NCBI RefSeq assembly: GCF_000284095.1
Contig: NC_017068.1
Location: 1,364,001-1,428,000 of the forward strand
Direction: 5' to 3'
Source: Selenomonas ruminantium subsp. lactilytica TAM6421
GTDB taxonomy: Bacteria; Bacillota; Negativicutes; Selenomonadales; Selenomonadaceae
DNA: 64,000 nucleotides
In this document: in pieces, positions 56,842 to 64,000 of the stretch
How the letters are laid out: each line of letters opens with the position of its first letter
Position numbering within the stretch: the first letter of the stretch is position 1
Made by a program: the position numbers and the translations under genes
Notes under the pieces: model-generated
What the model was told of the DNA's origin: nothing
The model's input: the letters and a program-made list of their open reading frames with translations, nothing else
The model's database searches: none

Positions 56842-57000
56842 ATGCGGCAAAAAGATTATTTGGATGAAGATTACATCATGCGAAAAATGGCTGATGAAAT
56901 GTGCTTTGACTATGAAGAAAATGAACGGCTGCTGGGCGAGGCGGACAGACTAGAGAAGGAGCCGACAGAAGAGAGGGATGCAGATGGCAACCTATCGTGA
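56842..57000 (+). CDS. Very small acidic protein in the ardC operon
   Basis: A 52-residue acidic, helical product (MRQKDYLDEDYIMRKMADEM). GGGGAG lies 6 bases upstream of ATG 56842, and the 3' end overlaps the next gene by 17 bases, the same overlap as between the small gene at 54894 and ardC. That repeat of arrangement suggests duplication of a small-gene/ArdC-like pair. Confidence 0.55.
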   Translation: MRQKDYLDEDYIMRKMADEMCFDYEENERLLGEADRLEKEPTEERDADGNLS

Positions 57001-59389
57001 TATTTTTGATACCAGAGACAGGCTGAATCCCAGGATTGTAGAACGGTTGAGAAAATATGGCAACCTTGAGCCTCCCGGCATATATGGCAGACCTTATAAT
57101 GGTGGAGCCAAGCATGGTCAGGAATATCCGCTGTCCCGGGCTAACTATTTGCGCCTCGTTACTATGCAGGATGATGAACATCGATATGGCGATCCACGCT
57201 GGGTATGGCAGGAAACTGCCAGAAAAAATGGCTGGGTACTAAAACCAACGGCCAGAGCGGCAACTATCGAGGTTTATCGTAAGGGCGAGGATGGCAAAGC
57301 GGTGCCGGAGTTATGGAAATTCTATAACGTGGCCGATTTCAAGAATTATCCCTATAAGCCGCTGGAAATCCAAGGGGACAGACCAGAGGATTTCCGTCAG
57401 GCCATAGGAATCCTGAAGGATAACGGGATAGATATATCCTGGAAGGCCGGCAGTGAACAGATATTTGCTGCGGTAAAGCAATATGCAAAAGAACGGGGCG
57501 AAGATGAGTTTTCAGCCCCCATGACTGCCCATCTTTTCCTGAAGACCAACTATTTGAGCTATGACTATCAGAAAAGTCCTTTGTACACGGAAGCGCAGCT
57601 GGATAAGCTGGCTAAGAACACCAAGATTATCTTTGCGGCCATTAAGCGGGCACAGAACCTCTATGATAAGCTGGAAGGTATACAGGAGAAGGTGCAGCGG
57701 CAGGAACGGGCGGTAACGGAAGCGGTCAAGGAGAAGGAAGTGGAGTTTAGGCAAGAACCAATCGCAAAGAATGGCCTGTTTCAGGACTTGTACGTTGATT
57801 TTGCCTGGAGTGAAACGCCCATACGGAATGAGAAAGGCGAGGTCTACAAGGAAGGAATACACCTCAATGGTGAGGATGCGTATAAGTTTCTGGCTGCTTT
57901 CAATGCTCAGGATAAGGACGTATTCAACGATAAGCTCCGTGGCGTCATGGGGTATAACAAGGTGAAGATGGCCATATCCTATGGAAGGTATCATGAAACA
58001 GAATATAAAATCAGGGAACTGGGAAAACTCAACTTCAAAAATGAGGCCAGCCTGGCTAAGGGACTGGAGCGCCATTTCAATGAGTACAGAACAGCACTCT
58101 TGGAGATGCCGGAGCTAAGACAGAATATACTGCGGAAGAATCAGGGGCTTACGGATGAGCAAATCAGGGATAACAGCAAGGAGGGCATCGAGTTTTGCAG
58201 CAGGGAACTCCAGAAAATGAAAATGGAGGAAAAGCTGTATCTGGAACTTCATCCGGAAATTCAGGCTATAAACGCCAAAAAGGCGAATACGTATTTGTAT
58301 GTGGCCAAGAAAGAGGATTTCAAACGATTCCCGTCTGTATTTGTTCTGGGGACACATACAGACAAGGATATAGATTATCTGCAGGTAGCTGAAAAGGCCG
58401 GGGATTATCATCTGTTTCGTGAGGGGCTTGGCCTAAAAGGAGACGAGGTTGCGTTTGAGTCATCTAGGCCGCTGAATCAAGGGAGTGCGTCAAAACTGCC
58501 GGTTTATATGGCGTTGAACATGGAAGACCAGGTGGCATTTATCAATATGCTGGGTAAGCTGAAGTTGGAAGTTACCAATACCGGCCCCATCATGGAAGGT
58601 CATGCTCCAGAGCATATGACCTATTGGGGGATATCGGCTATCGATATGCTGGCAAAGCTGAAGCAGCAGGATTTAGAAGCGTCAAGATCTGTCAGGGAAA
58701 CGGGCTTCATCGACAGAAAAACAGTGGAGCAACAACAGATTGTGCTAAGTTACGGTGAGAAGAAGCTGGCCGAAATTACCCATGAAGAGGGCTGTGGCAG
58801 GCTTACGGGTGATGCGCTGGGGATAATAAAGGTAGCTGGAGAGGATCAGGAGCTTAAAAATGTACTGGACTGTGCCATAAAGATGAAAGGCGGCGCTTAC
58901 TCATCTGATATAAGGGCTCTGGTAAATGATGAGCAGATTGAGTTGCCCAGTTATGAGGAGCGAAAAAACAAGGTGCTGTCGGATAAGCCTAACAGCCACG
59001 CATTGAACAGGGACTTATACAGATATTATGAGAAGGCTGCCCTGCAGGATTTTGTGGCAGATACAAAAGAGAAGGTTATGGCTGGCATGGTAAAAATTAT
59101 GGAGGATGCTGGCTTAAGAGTTGTCAAGATTGCCAATATTGCCAGGACGAACCCAGATTTTAAGACAGAGCTTTTGCCGGAGCGTAAGCCTGCCGGCCGA
59201 AAATTGACCATGGAGGAGCAGGCTGATATTGCTGCTAAGAAAGAAAAGCAACAGGAGCAAAAGATTTTGCTCAAGGCTGCCGTGAAGGAAGCGAAACAAA
59301 AAAAGCTCTCGCCGAAGGAGAGCTTGCTGCAAGGTATGGGAAACGCCCAGGGACAGATGCGTCAAAAGGAACTGCAGAACAGCATTTAA
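56984..59389 (+). CDS. Large protein with ArdC-like N-terminal domain
   Basis: This 801-residue protein has an N-terminal region resembling the ArdC DNA-binding domain (NGWVLKPTARAATIEVYRKG and WKFYNVADFKNYPYKPL) but no HExxH motif. The rest holds a helical middle (QNLYDKLEGIQEKVQRQERA), two similar-looking alpha/beta regions and a Lys/Gln-rich C-terminal coiled coil. Such large multi-domain proteins travel on conjugative elements and may enter the recipient with the DNA. ATG 56984 is chosen from the AGAGGG spacing; ATG 56978 is possible. No relaxase motif was found. Confidence 0.65.
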   Translation: MATYRDIFDTRDRLNPRIVERLRKYGNLEPPGIYGRPYNGGAKHGQEYPLSRANYLRLVTMQDDEHRYGDPRWVWQETARKNGWVLKPTARAATIEVYRKGEDGKAVPELWKFYNVADFKNYPYKPLEIQGDRPEDFRQAIGILKDNGIDISWKAGSEQIFAAVKQYAKERGEDEFSAPMTAHLFLKTNYLSYDYQKSPLYTEAQLDKLAKNTKIIFAAIKRAQNLYDKLEGIQEKVQRQERAVTEAVKEKEVEFRQEPIAKNGLFQDLYVDFAWSETPIRNEKGEVYKEGIHLNGEDAYKFLAAFNAQDKDVFNDKLRGVMGYNKVKMAISYGRYHETEYKIRELGKLNFKNEASLAKGLERHFNEYRTALLEMPELRQNILRKNQGLTDEQIRDNSKEGIEFCSRELQKMKMEEKLYLELHPEIQAINAKKANTYLYVAKKEDFKRFPSVFVLGTHTDKDIDYLQVAEKAGDYHLFREGLGLKGDEVAFESSRPLNQGSASKLPVYMALNMEDQVAFINMLGKLKLEVTNTGPIMEGHAPEHMTYWGISAIDMLAKLKQQDLEASRSVRETGFIDRKTVEQQQIVLSYGEKKLAEITHEEGCGRLTGDALGIIKVAGEDQELKNVLDCAIKMKGGAYSSDIRALVNDEQIELPSYEERKNKVLSDKPNSHALNRDLYRYYEKAALQDFVADTKEKVMAGMVKIMEDAGLRVVKIANIARTNPDFKTELLPERKPAGRKLTMEEQADIAAKKEKQQEQKILLKAAVKEAKQKKLSPKESLLQGMGNAQGQMRQKELQNSI

Positions 59390-59475
59390 GCTGACGGAGG
59401 ACGTATGTCCTTTTAAGATGCTTCGTACTCGTGTAGAATAATAATAAACAATATGAAATGTACGGAGCGTGGCTT

Positions 59476-60021
59476 ATGGAACAAGTAATTCGGGCAATAA
59501 AGGATATCAATCAGACGGATGTTGTGGTAGCAGCCGTTTCAGCTGTGGCTTGCCTTGGCGCTTTACTGGAGCTGCCGGTATGGGCAGTATTTATCGGCTG
59601 GGCGTGGTATTTGGCCATTGGAGCAAATGGCAAGGCGATAAAGGAAGGTGCGGTTACAGCTGCGGCCTCTGGCATCATGGCGCTTACTGCGGTGGTGCTT
59701 ACCGATGTGATTTCCGGATTCATGACTGGATTGGCCGCCAATATGCTTGCGGTCTTCATCATGATTCTGGTGCTGATGGTCTCACTTAAATTATCCTATA
59801 TCAAGCATTCTCTGGTAGGCTTTAATACCTTCTCTTGTGTCTTTGCCGGGTATTATCTGGGCGCATTCCCCGTGCAGAACGATTACTGGCTGAATATTGG
59901 ATATTCCTTTGTCTATATCTGTGGCTCCAATATTCTGGGGCTTGTGGTGGGCTGGCTGGCCCAGAAGCTTTGCAATGTGTCCCTGCATCGTAAAGAATCA
60001 CCCAAGGGAGCTGCTGCATAA
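59476..60021 (+). CDS. DUF1097 family membrane protein
   Basis: A 181-residue protein with five or six membrane segments, e.g. VVVAAVSAVACLGALLELP, AAASGIMALTAVVLTDVI and NMLAVFIMILVLMVSLKL. The size and hydrophobic pattern fit DUF1097 (YhiD/YcdZ-like) proteins of unknown role. ATG 59476 is 8 bases after GGAGCG. It is a single gene and probably cargo. Confidence 0.7.
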   Translation: MEQVIRAIKDINQTDVVVAAVSAVACLGALLELPVWAVFIGWAWYLAIGANGKAIKEGAVTAAASGIMALTAVVLTDVISGFMTGLAANMLAVFIMILVLMVSLKLSYIKHSLVGFNTFSCVFAGYYLGAFPVQNDYWLNIGYSFVYICGSNILGLVVGWLAQKLCNVSLHRKESPKGAAA

Positions 60022-60176
60022 AAGAAGATAATGAATTACAGGCTATGTGCATAGATGTGCGCATAGCTTTTTTCTTGTGGTAAAGCAGGTTTTTGGCGCA
60101 GGGATATTGAACCTATCTATGAAGAGGCGCTTATGGTGGCGGTGTTCTGTAATAATAGAGATGAAAGAGATAGACA

Positions 60177-60611
60177 ATGAAAGATAATATAAGCAGATTC
60201 ATAAAGGCTCAGGCCGGGGTGTATGAAACTGCCCTGGCTGAAATAAAAAATGGCAGGAAGAAGTCCCATTGGATTTGGTATATCTTCCCGCAACTGGTCA
60301 ATCTGGGGTATAGTGAGACGGCAAAATACTATGGCATTAAGGACATGGTAGAGGCTAAGGCGTATCTAGCTAATGAAACGCTGCGGCAGAGGCTGGTGGA
60401 GATAAGCAATGCATTATTATCCCTGCCCAAAAATGATGCGCTGGAGGTTATGGGCTCTCCGGATCATCTGAAACTTCGGTCGTCCATGACACTCTTTGCC
60501 CTGTCGGATCCGGAATGCGAAGTTTTCCGCAAGGTGCTGGATAAGTACTATGAAGGCAGAATGGATGACAAAACGGTAGCGCTGTTGAAAAATCAGGAAC
60601 AGGGAAAATGA
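60177..60611 (+). CDS. DUF1810 family protein
   Basis: A 144-residue protein of DUF1810: FIKAQAGVYETALAEIKNG, KKSHWIWYIFPQL and SPDHLKLRSSMTLFAL are the hallmark pieces. The family is soluble and mainly helical; some relatives are linked to ADP-ribose chemistry, but a role is not proven here. The stop lies 12 bases before the next gene. Confidence 0.85.
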   Translation: MKDNISRFIKAQAGVYETALAEIKNGRKKSHWIWYIFPQLVNLGYSETAKYYGIKDMVEAKAYLANETLRQRLVEISNALLSLPKNDALEVMGSPDHLKLRSSMTLFALSDPECEVFRKVLDKYYEGRMDDKTVALLKNQEQGK

Positions 60612-60623
60612 GATGATTATAAG

Positions 60624-61361
60624 TTGGATATAAAAGAGATATTGCGGGCGTTTACCTGTCGTGGCCCAAGTTATATGCCCTATCACGATGAGGAGGGGCT
60701 GTTGTATATCATCTGGTACCTGGATAATTATCATCCGTATCGGCAGCAGGGCAGAAAAAACTGGCGGTTTGATCAGGCAAGCAGTGTTATGCTGCGCTTC
60801 AAGCAGGGGCAGCCTGAGGCGATAGGATACTACCTGCTGAAAATATTGGGTAAATACGGCAGACATGAGAAGTATCGCGAGGTAATTGAGGACGGCAATC
60901 TGCGTTTTGCCGTTGTGCCCGGACATGAAGCGGGCCAAGATGAGTCCAGCGTCCATAAGTTGGCCCGTATGTTGTCGGCCTATTATGGACGTGCAGACTA
61001 TAGCCGGTGCCTTAGACGCAAACATAACATGGCCAAATTATCGACAGGCGGTAACAGAAGCCTATTGAAGCAGTATCGTAGCATGGAAGTTGATGCCAGT
61101 TATACGGTATCCGGTAAGAAATTTCTGTTGCTGGATGATATTGTGACCACAGGGAATTCCCTGATTGCCGCCAGAAAGCGGCTGCTGGAAGCTGGTGCAG
61201 CAGAAGTGTATCCTTTGGCGATGGCGCAGACAGTTCTGGAACCGGAAACGCCATTTAGCAACAAGGAGGCGAGGGACAATCCTGTTAATATGGATGACAT
61301 GGTGACGTTGGTGGACGAAAGATACGATCAGAAACTTAAGGTATGGGAAGATCTCCGATGA
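60624..61361 (+). CDS. Phosphoribosyltransferase-fold protein (ComF-like)
   Basis: A 245-residue protein with the PRPP-binding motif LLLDDIVTTGNSLIAA near residue 170 and VHKLARML before it, as in ComF/type I phosphoribosyltransferases. There is no zinc finger at the N-terminus as in ComF, and the first about 90 residues are unlike that family. The TTG start at 60624 lacks a clear alternative. It forms a unit with the DUF1810 gene. Confidence 0.75.
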   Translation: MDIKEILRAFTCRGPSYMPYHDEEGLLYIIWYLDNYHPYRQQGRKNWRFDQASSVMLRFKQGQPEAIGYYLLKILGKYGRHEKYREVIEDGNLRFAVVPGHEAGQDESSVHKLARMLSAYYGRADYSRCLRRKHNMAKLSTGGNRSLLKQYRSMEVDASYTVSGKKFLLLDDIVTTGNSLIAARKRLLEAGAAEVYPLAMAQTVLEPETPFSNKEARDNPVNMDDMVTLVDERYDQKLKVWEDLR

Positions 61362-61406
61362 TAGGTAGATGACGAAGTATTCTGAATAAGAGAGGAGATC
61401 TTAGGT

Positions 61407-61742
61407 TTGATTGATAGCAGACAAAAGTTCTTAGCTGTAGCAGCACATATAGGGTATCTGTTTTTCGGCTGTGGGTATGTACTGTTACCACTGGTGTTAT
61501 ATCTGTTGTACAAAAATAGTGATGAATTTGTTGCTGGTCATGCAAAGCAGGCACTGACAGCCCAGGGAATGTTCGGTTTGGTTTGTGTAGTGGGAACCGT
61601 CCTTATCTTAATTCGTATTGGAGTGATTTTGCTGCCATTTGTTATTCTGCTGTGCCTGTTATGGCTTTGCAGCTCGTTATATGCATGTTTTAGGGTGTTA
61701 CGCGGCGAGAAATATCACTATCCATTGTTGGGACGGTTCTAA
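61407..61742 (+). CDS. DUF4870-like membrane protein
   Basis: This 111-residue protein has three membrane helices and the DUF4870 pattern: AAHIGYLFFGCGYVLLPLVL, then DEFVAGHAKQALTAQGM. The family is of unknown role. TTG 61407 follows GAGGAG. Next gene begins 18 bases later. Confidence 0.7.
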   Translation: MIDSRQKFLAVAAHIGYLFFGCGYVLLPLVLYLLYKNSDEFVAGHAKQALTAQGMFGLVCVVGTVLILIRIGVILLPFVILLCLLWLCSSLYACFRVLRGEKYHYPLLGRF

Positions 61743-61760
61743 AGAAGGAGGCTTAAGGCT

Positions 61761-62141
61761 ATGAGAAGCGTAAAAAATCTGCTATGTGCAGTTACCGTAT
61801 TGCTGGTACTCACTATCCAGCAGGCAGAAGCAAAGGATGTCTGGGTGGATCGATGGAGCAGCGAGGGTATTGACGTTTATGTTATGGACGATACGCTCTC
61901 ATCCGGCACTAACTCAACTGGAAGGTGGTTTTCAATCTCTACCAAGATGGTGGTAAATGGCCGATTGAAGGAAGTCATCACATGGAATTACACCAAATTC
62001 CAGACGGATATGTGGCGCTACCAGACCAATACCATGGATCAGAGCCATGATACGGTAGTATCGCCCGGAGATAAAGTTTTTTCATATGGAATGAACAGGT
62101 TAGGCTGGCCGTATGAAGTGCGGGAATTCTGGGTATATTGA
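61761..62141 (+). CDS. Secreted protein of unknown function
   Basis: A 126-residue protein with a signal peptide (cleavage after AEA, near residue 24) and a Trp/Asp-rich, probably beta mature part (DVWVDRWSSEGIDVYVMDDT). ATG 61761 follows AAGGAGG. It is co-transcribed with the DUF4870-like gene and ends before a very strong inverted repeat. Similar in style to the other small exported proteins of the window. Confidence 0.6.
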   Translation: MRSVKNLLCAVTVLLVLTIQQAEAKDVWVDRWSSEGIDVYVMDDTLSSGTNSTGRWFSISTKMVVNGRLKEVITWNYTKFQTDMWRYQTNTMDQSHDTVVSPGDKVFSYGMNRLGWPYEVREFWVY

Positions 62142-62214
62142 GAGTCGGTAATGGCAAAAGGCTATAAGCAACGGTCTATGTTATAGGTTGCAGCTTTAGG
62201 TGGCGGAGTATTAC

Positions 62215-62258
62215 AACAAGAAAAGGTCATTCAACTAAACGAATGACCTTTTCTTGTT
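62215..62258. terminator. Perfect 18-bp bidirectional terminator
   Basis: AACAAGAAAAGGTCATTC and its exact complement GAATGACCTTTTCTTGTT flank an 8-base loop. It separates the convergent genes ending at 62141 and 62279. Confidence 0.85.
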
Positions 62259-62278
62259 CAGATACTGACTATTGTGAT

Positions 62279-62536
62279 TTAGGGATATATATCTGGACAC
62301 ACATCATATACGGTTACATAATAGGTGTCGTCCTTGTGGATCATTTCCAAAACGACACCGACATCACCATTACTTGTCCATAAGCATTGAGGCCCTTCGC
62401 TCGTAAGTACATCTGGATGTTCAGCCATCCACAGGAGAACTTCTCCGAGGCTGATACAAGGGCTGATCTTTTCGGATAGATTGTGCTTTAGGATAAACTT
62501 GATGAGATTCGAATCAAAATTCATTTGAATTTTCAT
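62279..62536 (-). CDS. Small soluble protein
   Basis: An 85-residue protein (MKIQMNFDSNLIKFILKHNL at the start; VGVVLEMIHKDDTYYVTVYD near the end) with an alpha/beta pattern and no signal. AAAGGGG lies upstream of ATG 62536. Convergent with the preceding secreted-protein gene and followed by the perfect terminator. Family not recognised. Confidence 0.55.
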   Translation of the reverse strand: MKIQMNFDSNLIKFILKHNLSEKISPCISLGEVLLWMAEHPDVLTSEGPQCLWTSNGDVGVVLEMIHKDDTYYVTVYDVCPDIYP

Positions 62537-62570
62537 AAAAATACCCCTTTCTAAAGAGAACGATGATTTA

Positions 62571-62603
62571 CAAATAGGCAGACTGATGCCAGTCTCCTAT
62601 TTG
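62571..62603. repeat. Hairpin in the gap before the regulator gene
   Basis: CAAATAGG and CCTATTTG with inner AGACTG/CAGTCT arms form a long stem with one bulge. No T-run follows closely. Within a 277-base gap without a gene. Confidence 0.5.
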
Positions 62604-62726
62604 TCCATTAAAATTTTCAGCAGTTTTTCATATGAGAAACTGTGATACTGTCTCCTAAAAAGAGGATTATTGCCTGTATTTCGTTTTATGCGTGTTATTA
62701 TAGCAGATTTTTGAGATGATTGGTAG

Positions 62727-62739
62727 CCTGGCAGGCAAC
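62727..62739 (+). promoter_or_regulatory. Candidate operator 1 of the adjacent regulator
   Basis: CCTGGCAGGCAAC lies 75 bases before the regulator start, preceded by TGGTA. The same sequence occurs inverted at 63374-63386 just after the gene, again with TGGTA on the outer side. Its core GCCTGGCAGGC is itself a palindrome. Confidence 0.55.
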
Positions 62740-62813
62740 TTATGAAAAAATTTTCGTTGGAGCGCTGGGGATATATCTGATGAACATAGATGTTAGGAAA
62801 TGGGGGATGCAGC

Positions 62814-63362
62814 ATGTTGACGCAAAGCGTAATTGATGATTTGAAGCAATATTTGGCACTTCATTATCGGCCGGAGGGAGCCAAAATACGGGCATTTGAG
62901 CAGGAGAATGAAAGTAGCCATAATAATGCAGCTCCCATAGGTGCATTGGTGGCCGCTGTTATAAGTTCAGATTTCTTCAAGGGGCTTGAACGCTTGGTTT
63001 CCAAGCTGGATATGACCTTTTCAGAAAAATTGATGTGGTGGATTGAGAAAAAGGGGCGTAAGCCAGTAGAGATTTACAGTAAGGTGGGAATCAGCAAATC
63101 GCATTTTGCAAAAATTAGAAATAATATCCAATACCATCCCACAAAAGAAACTGTACTAGCCTTTGTGGTAGCACTTCATTTGTCTTTGGAAGAGGCTGCT
63201 GACTTGTTGAAAAGGGCTGGTTACGCATTGTCTGAAAGCTGCCTCAACGATATGATCGTTGCGTATTTTCTCCAGGCAGGCCGTTATAACATAGATGAAG
63301 TTAACGATGCCTTAGATTTACATGGCTGCAAGCCATTGACCAACTGGCGTGAGAGCAAATAA
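62814..63362 (+). CDS. Helix-turn-helix regulator
   Basis: A 182-residue protein. The middle holds a helix-turn-helix (VEIYSKVGISKSHFAKIRNN) followed by helices typical of a group of Firmicute regulators (TKETVLAFVVALHLSLEEAA, then DLLKRAGYALSESCLNDMIV). The N-terminal part is variable. ATG 62814 follows GGGGGATGCAGC. It is flanked on both sides by the same inverted 13-base site, suggesting control of itself and of the downstream gene at 63465. Confidence 0.72.
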   Translation: MLTQSVIDDLKQYLALHYRPEGAKIRAFEQENESSHNNAAPIGALVAAVISSDFFKGLERLVSKLDMTFSEKLMWWIEKKGRKPVEIYSKVGISKSHFAKIRNNIQYHPTKETVLAFVVALHLSLEEAADLLKRAGYALSESCLNDMIVAYFLQAGRYNIDEVNDALDLHGCKPLTNWRESK

Positions 63363-63373
63363 AAATTTCAAAG

Positions 63374-63386
63374 GTTGCCTGCCAGG
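63374..63386 (-). promoter_or_regulatory. Candidate operator 2 of the adjacent regulator
   Basis: GTTGCCTGCCAGG is the exact reverse complement of the site at 62727-62739, followed by ATACCA (TGGTAT on the other strand). A TATAAT box (63412-63417) lies 25 bases downstream, in front of the next gene, with no good -35 box, as expected for an activated promoter. Confidence 0.55.
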
Positions 63387-63464
63387 ATACCACCTATCGT
63401 GAAAATCCCTGTATAATCTAAATCATTAAGAGGATGACAGGTTATTGACGAGGAGGAGATTTTC

Positions 63465-63878
63465 ATGTTCTGGAATTTTTTGATTGGTGGAGTAGTAGGC
63501 TGGACGCTGGCAAACATTATGAAGTCAGAGACAGATGCGTCTGATAAAGAAGAATTAACGCCGGAAGAAGCCTTGGACGTGTTAGTGAGAGATATCCGCA
63601 ATAATGCGCAGTGGGCGATGGATGAATGCACTACGGATGCGGAACGTGAAGCAGTCTATGCTGAGGTAAAGGCATCTGTTCGCAAACTACAGGTTGTTTT
63701 GCAGGAAAAAGGGGAAGAAATCATTGCAGATTTGCGGGCACAAGCTGCTGGAGCTCCCAGCAAGGAAGAGGTAGCGGAATCTGTAGAAAATAGGGTGGAG
63801 GAATTTAAAACGAAAATGGATGGTTTGAACGATACGCTGAATAAAACACTTTCAGATTTAAAACCTGCAGTTATGTAA
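63465..63878 (+). CDS. Small membrane-anchored helical protein
   Basis: A 137-residue protein with one N-terminal membrane helix (MFWNFLIGGVVGWTLANIM) and a long charged helical tail with coiled-coil character (VENRVEEFKTKMDGLNDTLN). It looks like YtxH-type proteins. GGAGGAG precedes ATG 63465. It is downstream of the regulator's second operator and is probably its target. Confidence 0.6.
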   Translation: MFWNFLIGGVVGWTLANIMKSETDASDKEELTPEEALDVLVRDIRNNAQWAMDECTTDAEREAVYAEVKASVRKLQVVLQEKGEEIIADLRAQAAGAPSKEEVAESVENRVEEFKTKMDGLNDTLNKTLSDLKPAVM

Positions 63879-63899
63879 GAGTAATGGTGGATGATATTT

Positions 63900-63938
63900 G
63901 TGATTTTGTACAGGCCATATTTGCCTGTGCAAAATCAC
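63900..63938 (+). repeat. 16-bp hairpin before the last gene
   Basis: GTGATTTTGTACAGGC and GCCTGTGCAAAATCAC pair over all 16 positions (one G-U) around a 7-base loop. No T-run follows, so it may be an RNA stabiliser or a leader element of the gene at 63955 rather than a terminator. Confidence 0.5.
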
Positions 63939-63954
63939 GCTTCTAGAGGAGAAA

Positions 63955-64000
63955 ATGGCCATGGAAACGGATTTTTTGTTAAAAGGGAAGGCAGCTTATA
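63955..64000 (+). CDS. Start of a gene cut by the window edge
   Basis: An open frame begins ATG GCC ATG after AGAGGAGAAA and continues to the edge (MAMETDFLLKGKAAY). The second ATG at 63961 has the better spacing from AGGAG. Too short to assign. Probably in the same unit as the membrane-anchored protein upstream. Confidence 0.5.
   Translation, partial: MAMETDFLLKGKAAY

Noticed and set aside
56984-59389. Large protein as a relaxase
   Set aside because: I found neither a catalytic Tyr motif nor a three-His metal site, while an ArdC-like region is visible.
1-64000. CRISPR arrays, tRNA and rRNA genes
   Set aside because: No regularly spaced identical repeats, no cloverleaf-like sequence and no rRNA sequence were noticed on either strand.

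Overview
The window is most consistent with a conjugative plasmid or integrative conjugative element from a diderm Firmicute (Negativicutes, Selenomonas-like). The reasons are a complete Trb/VirB-type mating apparatus that includes the outer-membrane core proteins VirB9 and VirB10, a moderate G+C content, frequent GTG/TTG starts behind strong AGGAGG-type ribosome binding sites, and the absence of rRNA, tRNA or housekeeping genes. The taxon is inferred from these traits and was not tested by a search.

Layout. 1-4.4 kb: minus-strand secreted proteins, a DUF3846-like gene behind a structured leader, an IS256-family element that has cut an XRE regulator gene, and a C39-like protein. 4.5-5.3 kb: a protein with a histone-H1-like tail, then terminators. 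5.3-16.4 kb: transfer block 1 (TraF peptidase, PilN/PilO/PilP-like trio, VirB8, VirB9, VirB10, VirD4, two small proteins, VirB11, HU), interrupted by an IS110-family element. 16.4-31.8 kb: accessory genes (two GNATs, an AAA/CYTH pair, a ClpX-type zinc finger protein, DUF169, DUF1653, Fic, an Mrr-type nuclease, a Y-family polymerase with a YolD-like partner, a zinc-ribbon/TPR protein, small secreted and membrane proteins). 31.8-42.1 kb: transfer block 2 (VirB2 pilin, VirB3, an ATPase-less VirB4 paralogue, VirB4, transglycosylase, VirB5-like, VirB6/TrbL, an M23-membrane-transglycosylase fusion, a second VirB5-like protein). 42.1-43.4 kb: a small Cys protein and an SDR enzyme. 43.4-52.6 kb: a plus-strand, AT-rich run that looks like an immunity-gene store (two SUKH proteins, Sel1 repeats, DUF1266, CbrC, many orphans). 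52.6-59.4 kb: leading-region-like genes (Api92-like, SSB, a second leader-controlled gene, ArdC and relatives). 59.4-64 kb: DUF1097, DUF1810, a phosphoribosyltransferase, a membrane protein, and a regulator flanked by a shared inverted repeat.

How it fits together. The two transfer blocks together supply one mating machine. TraF (block 1) is expected to process the VirB2/TrbC pilin (block 2), so the blocks depend on each other across about 15 kb of cargo. No relaxase, replication initiator or integrase was found, so the element extends beyond the window.

The most novel signals are: (i) two minus-strand leaders 53 kb apart (near 1671-1837 and 54588-54747) with the same architecture, compensatory changes in their helices and a fixed 46-nt pair of ATTACA boxes upstream; (ii) a peptidase, membrane channel and transglycosylase fused in one protein; (iii) a VirB4 copy that stops where the ATPase domain should begin; (iv) PilN/PilO-like proteins inside a conjugation operon; (v) a long coiled coil inserted into VirD4; and (vi) a domain found both alone and behind a histone-like tail.
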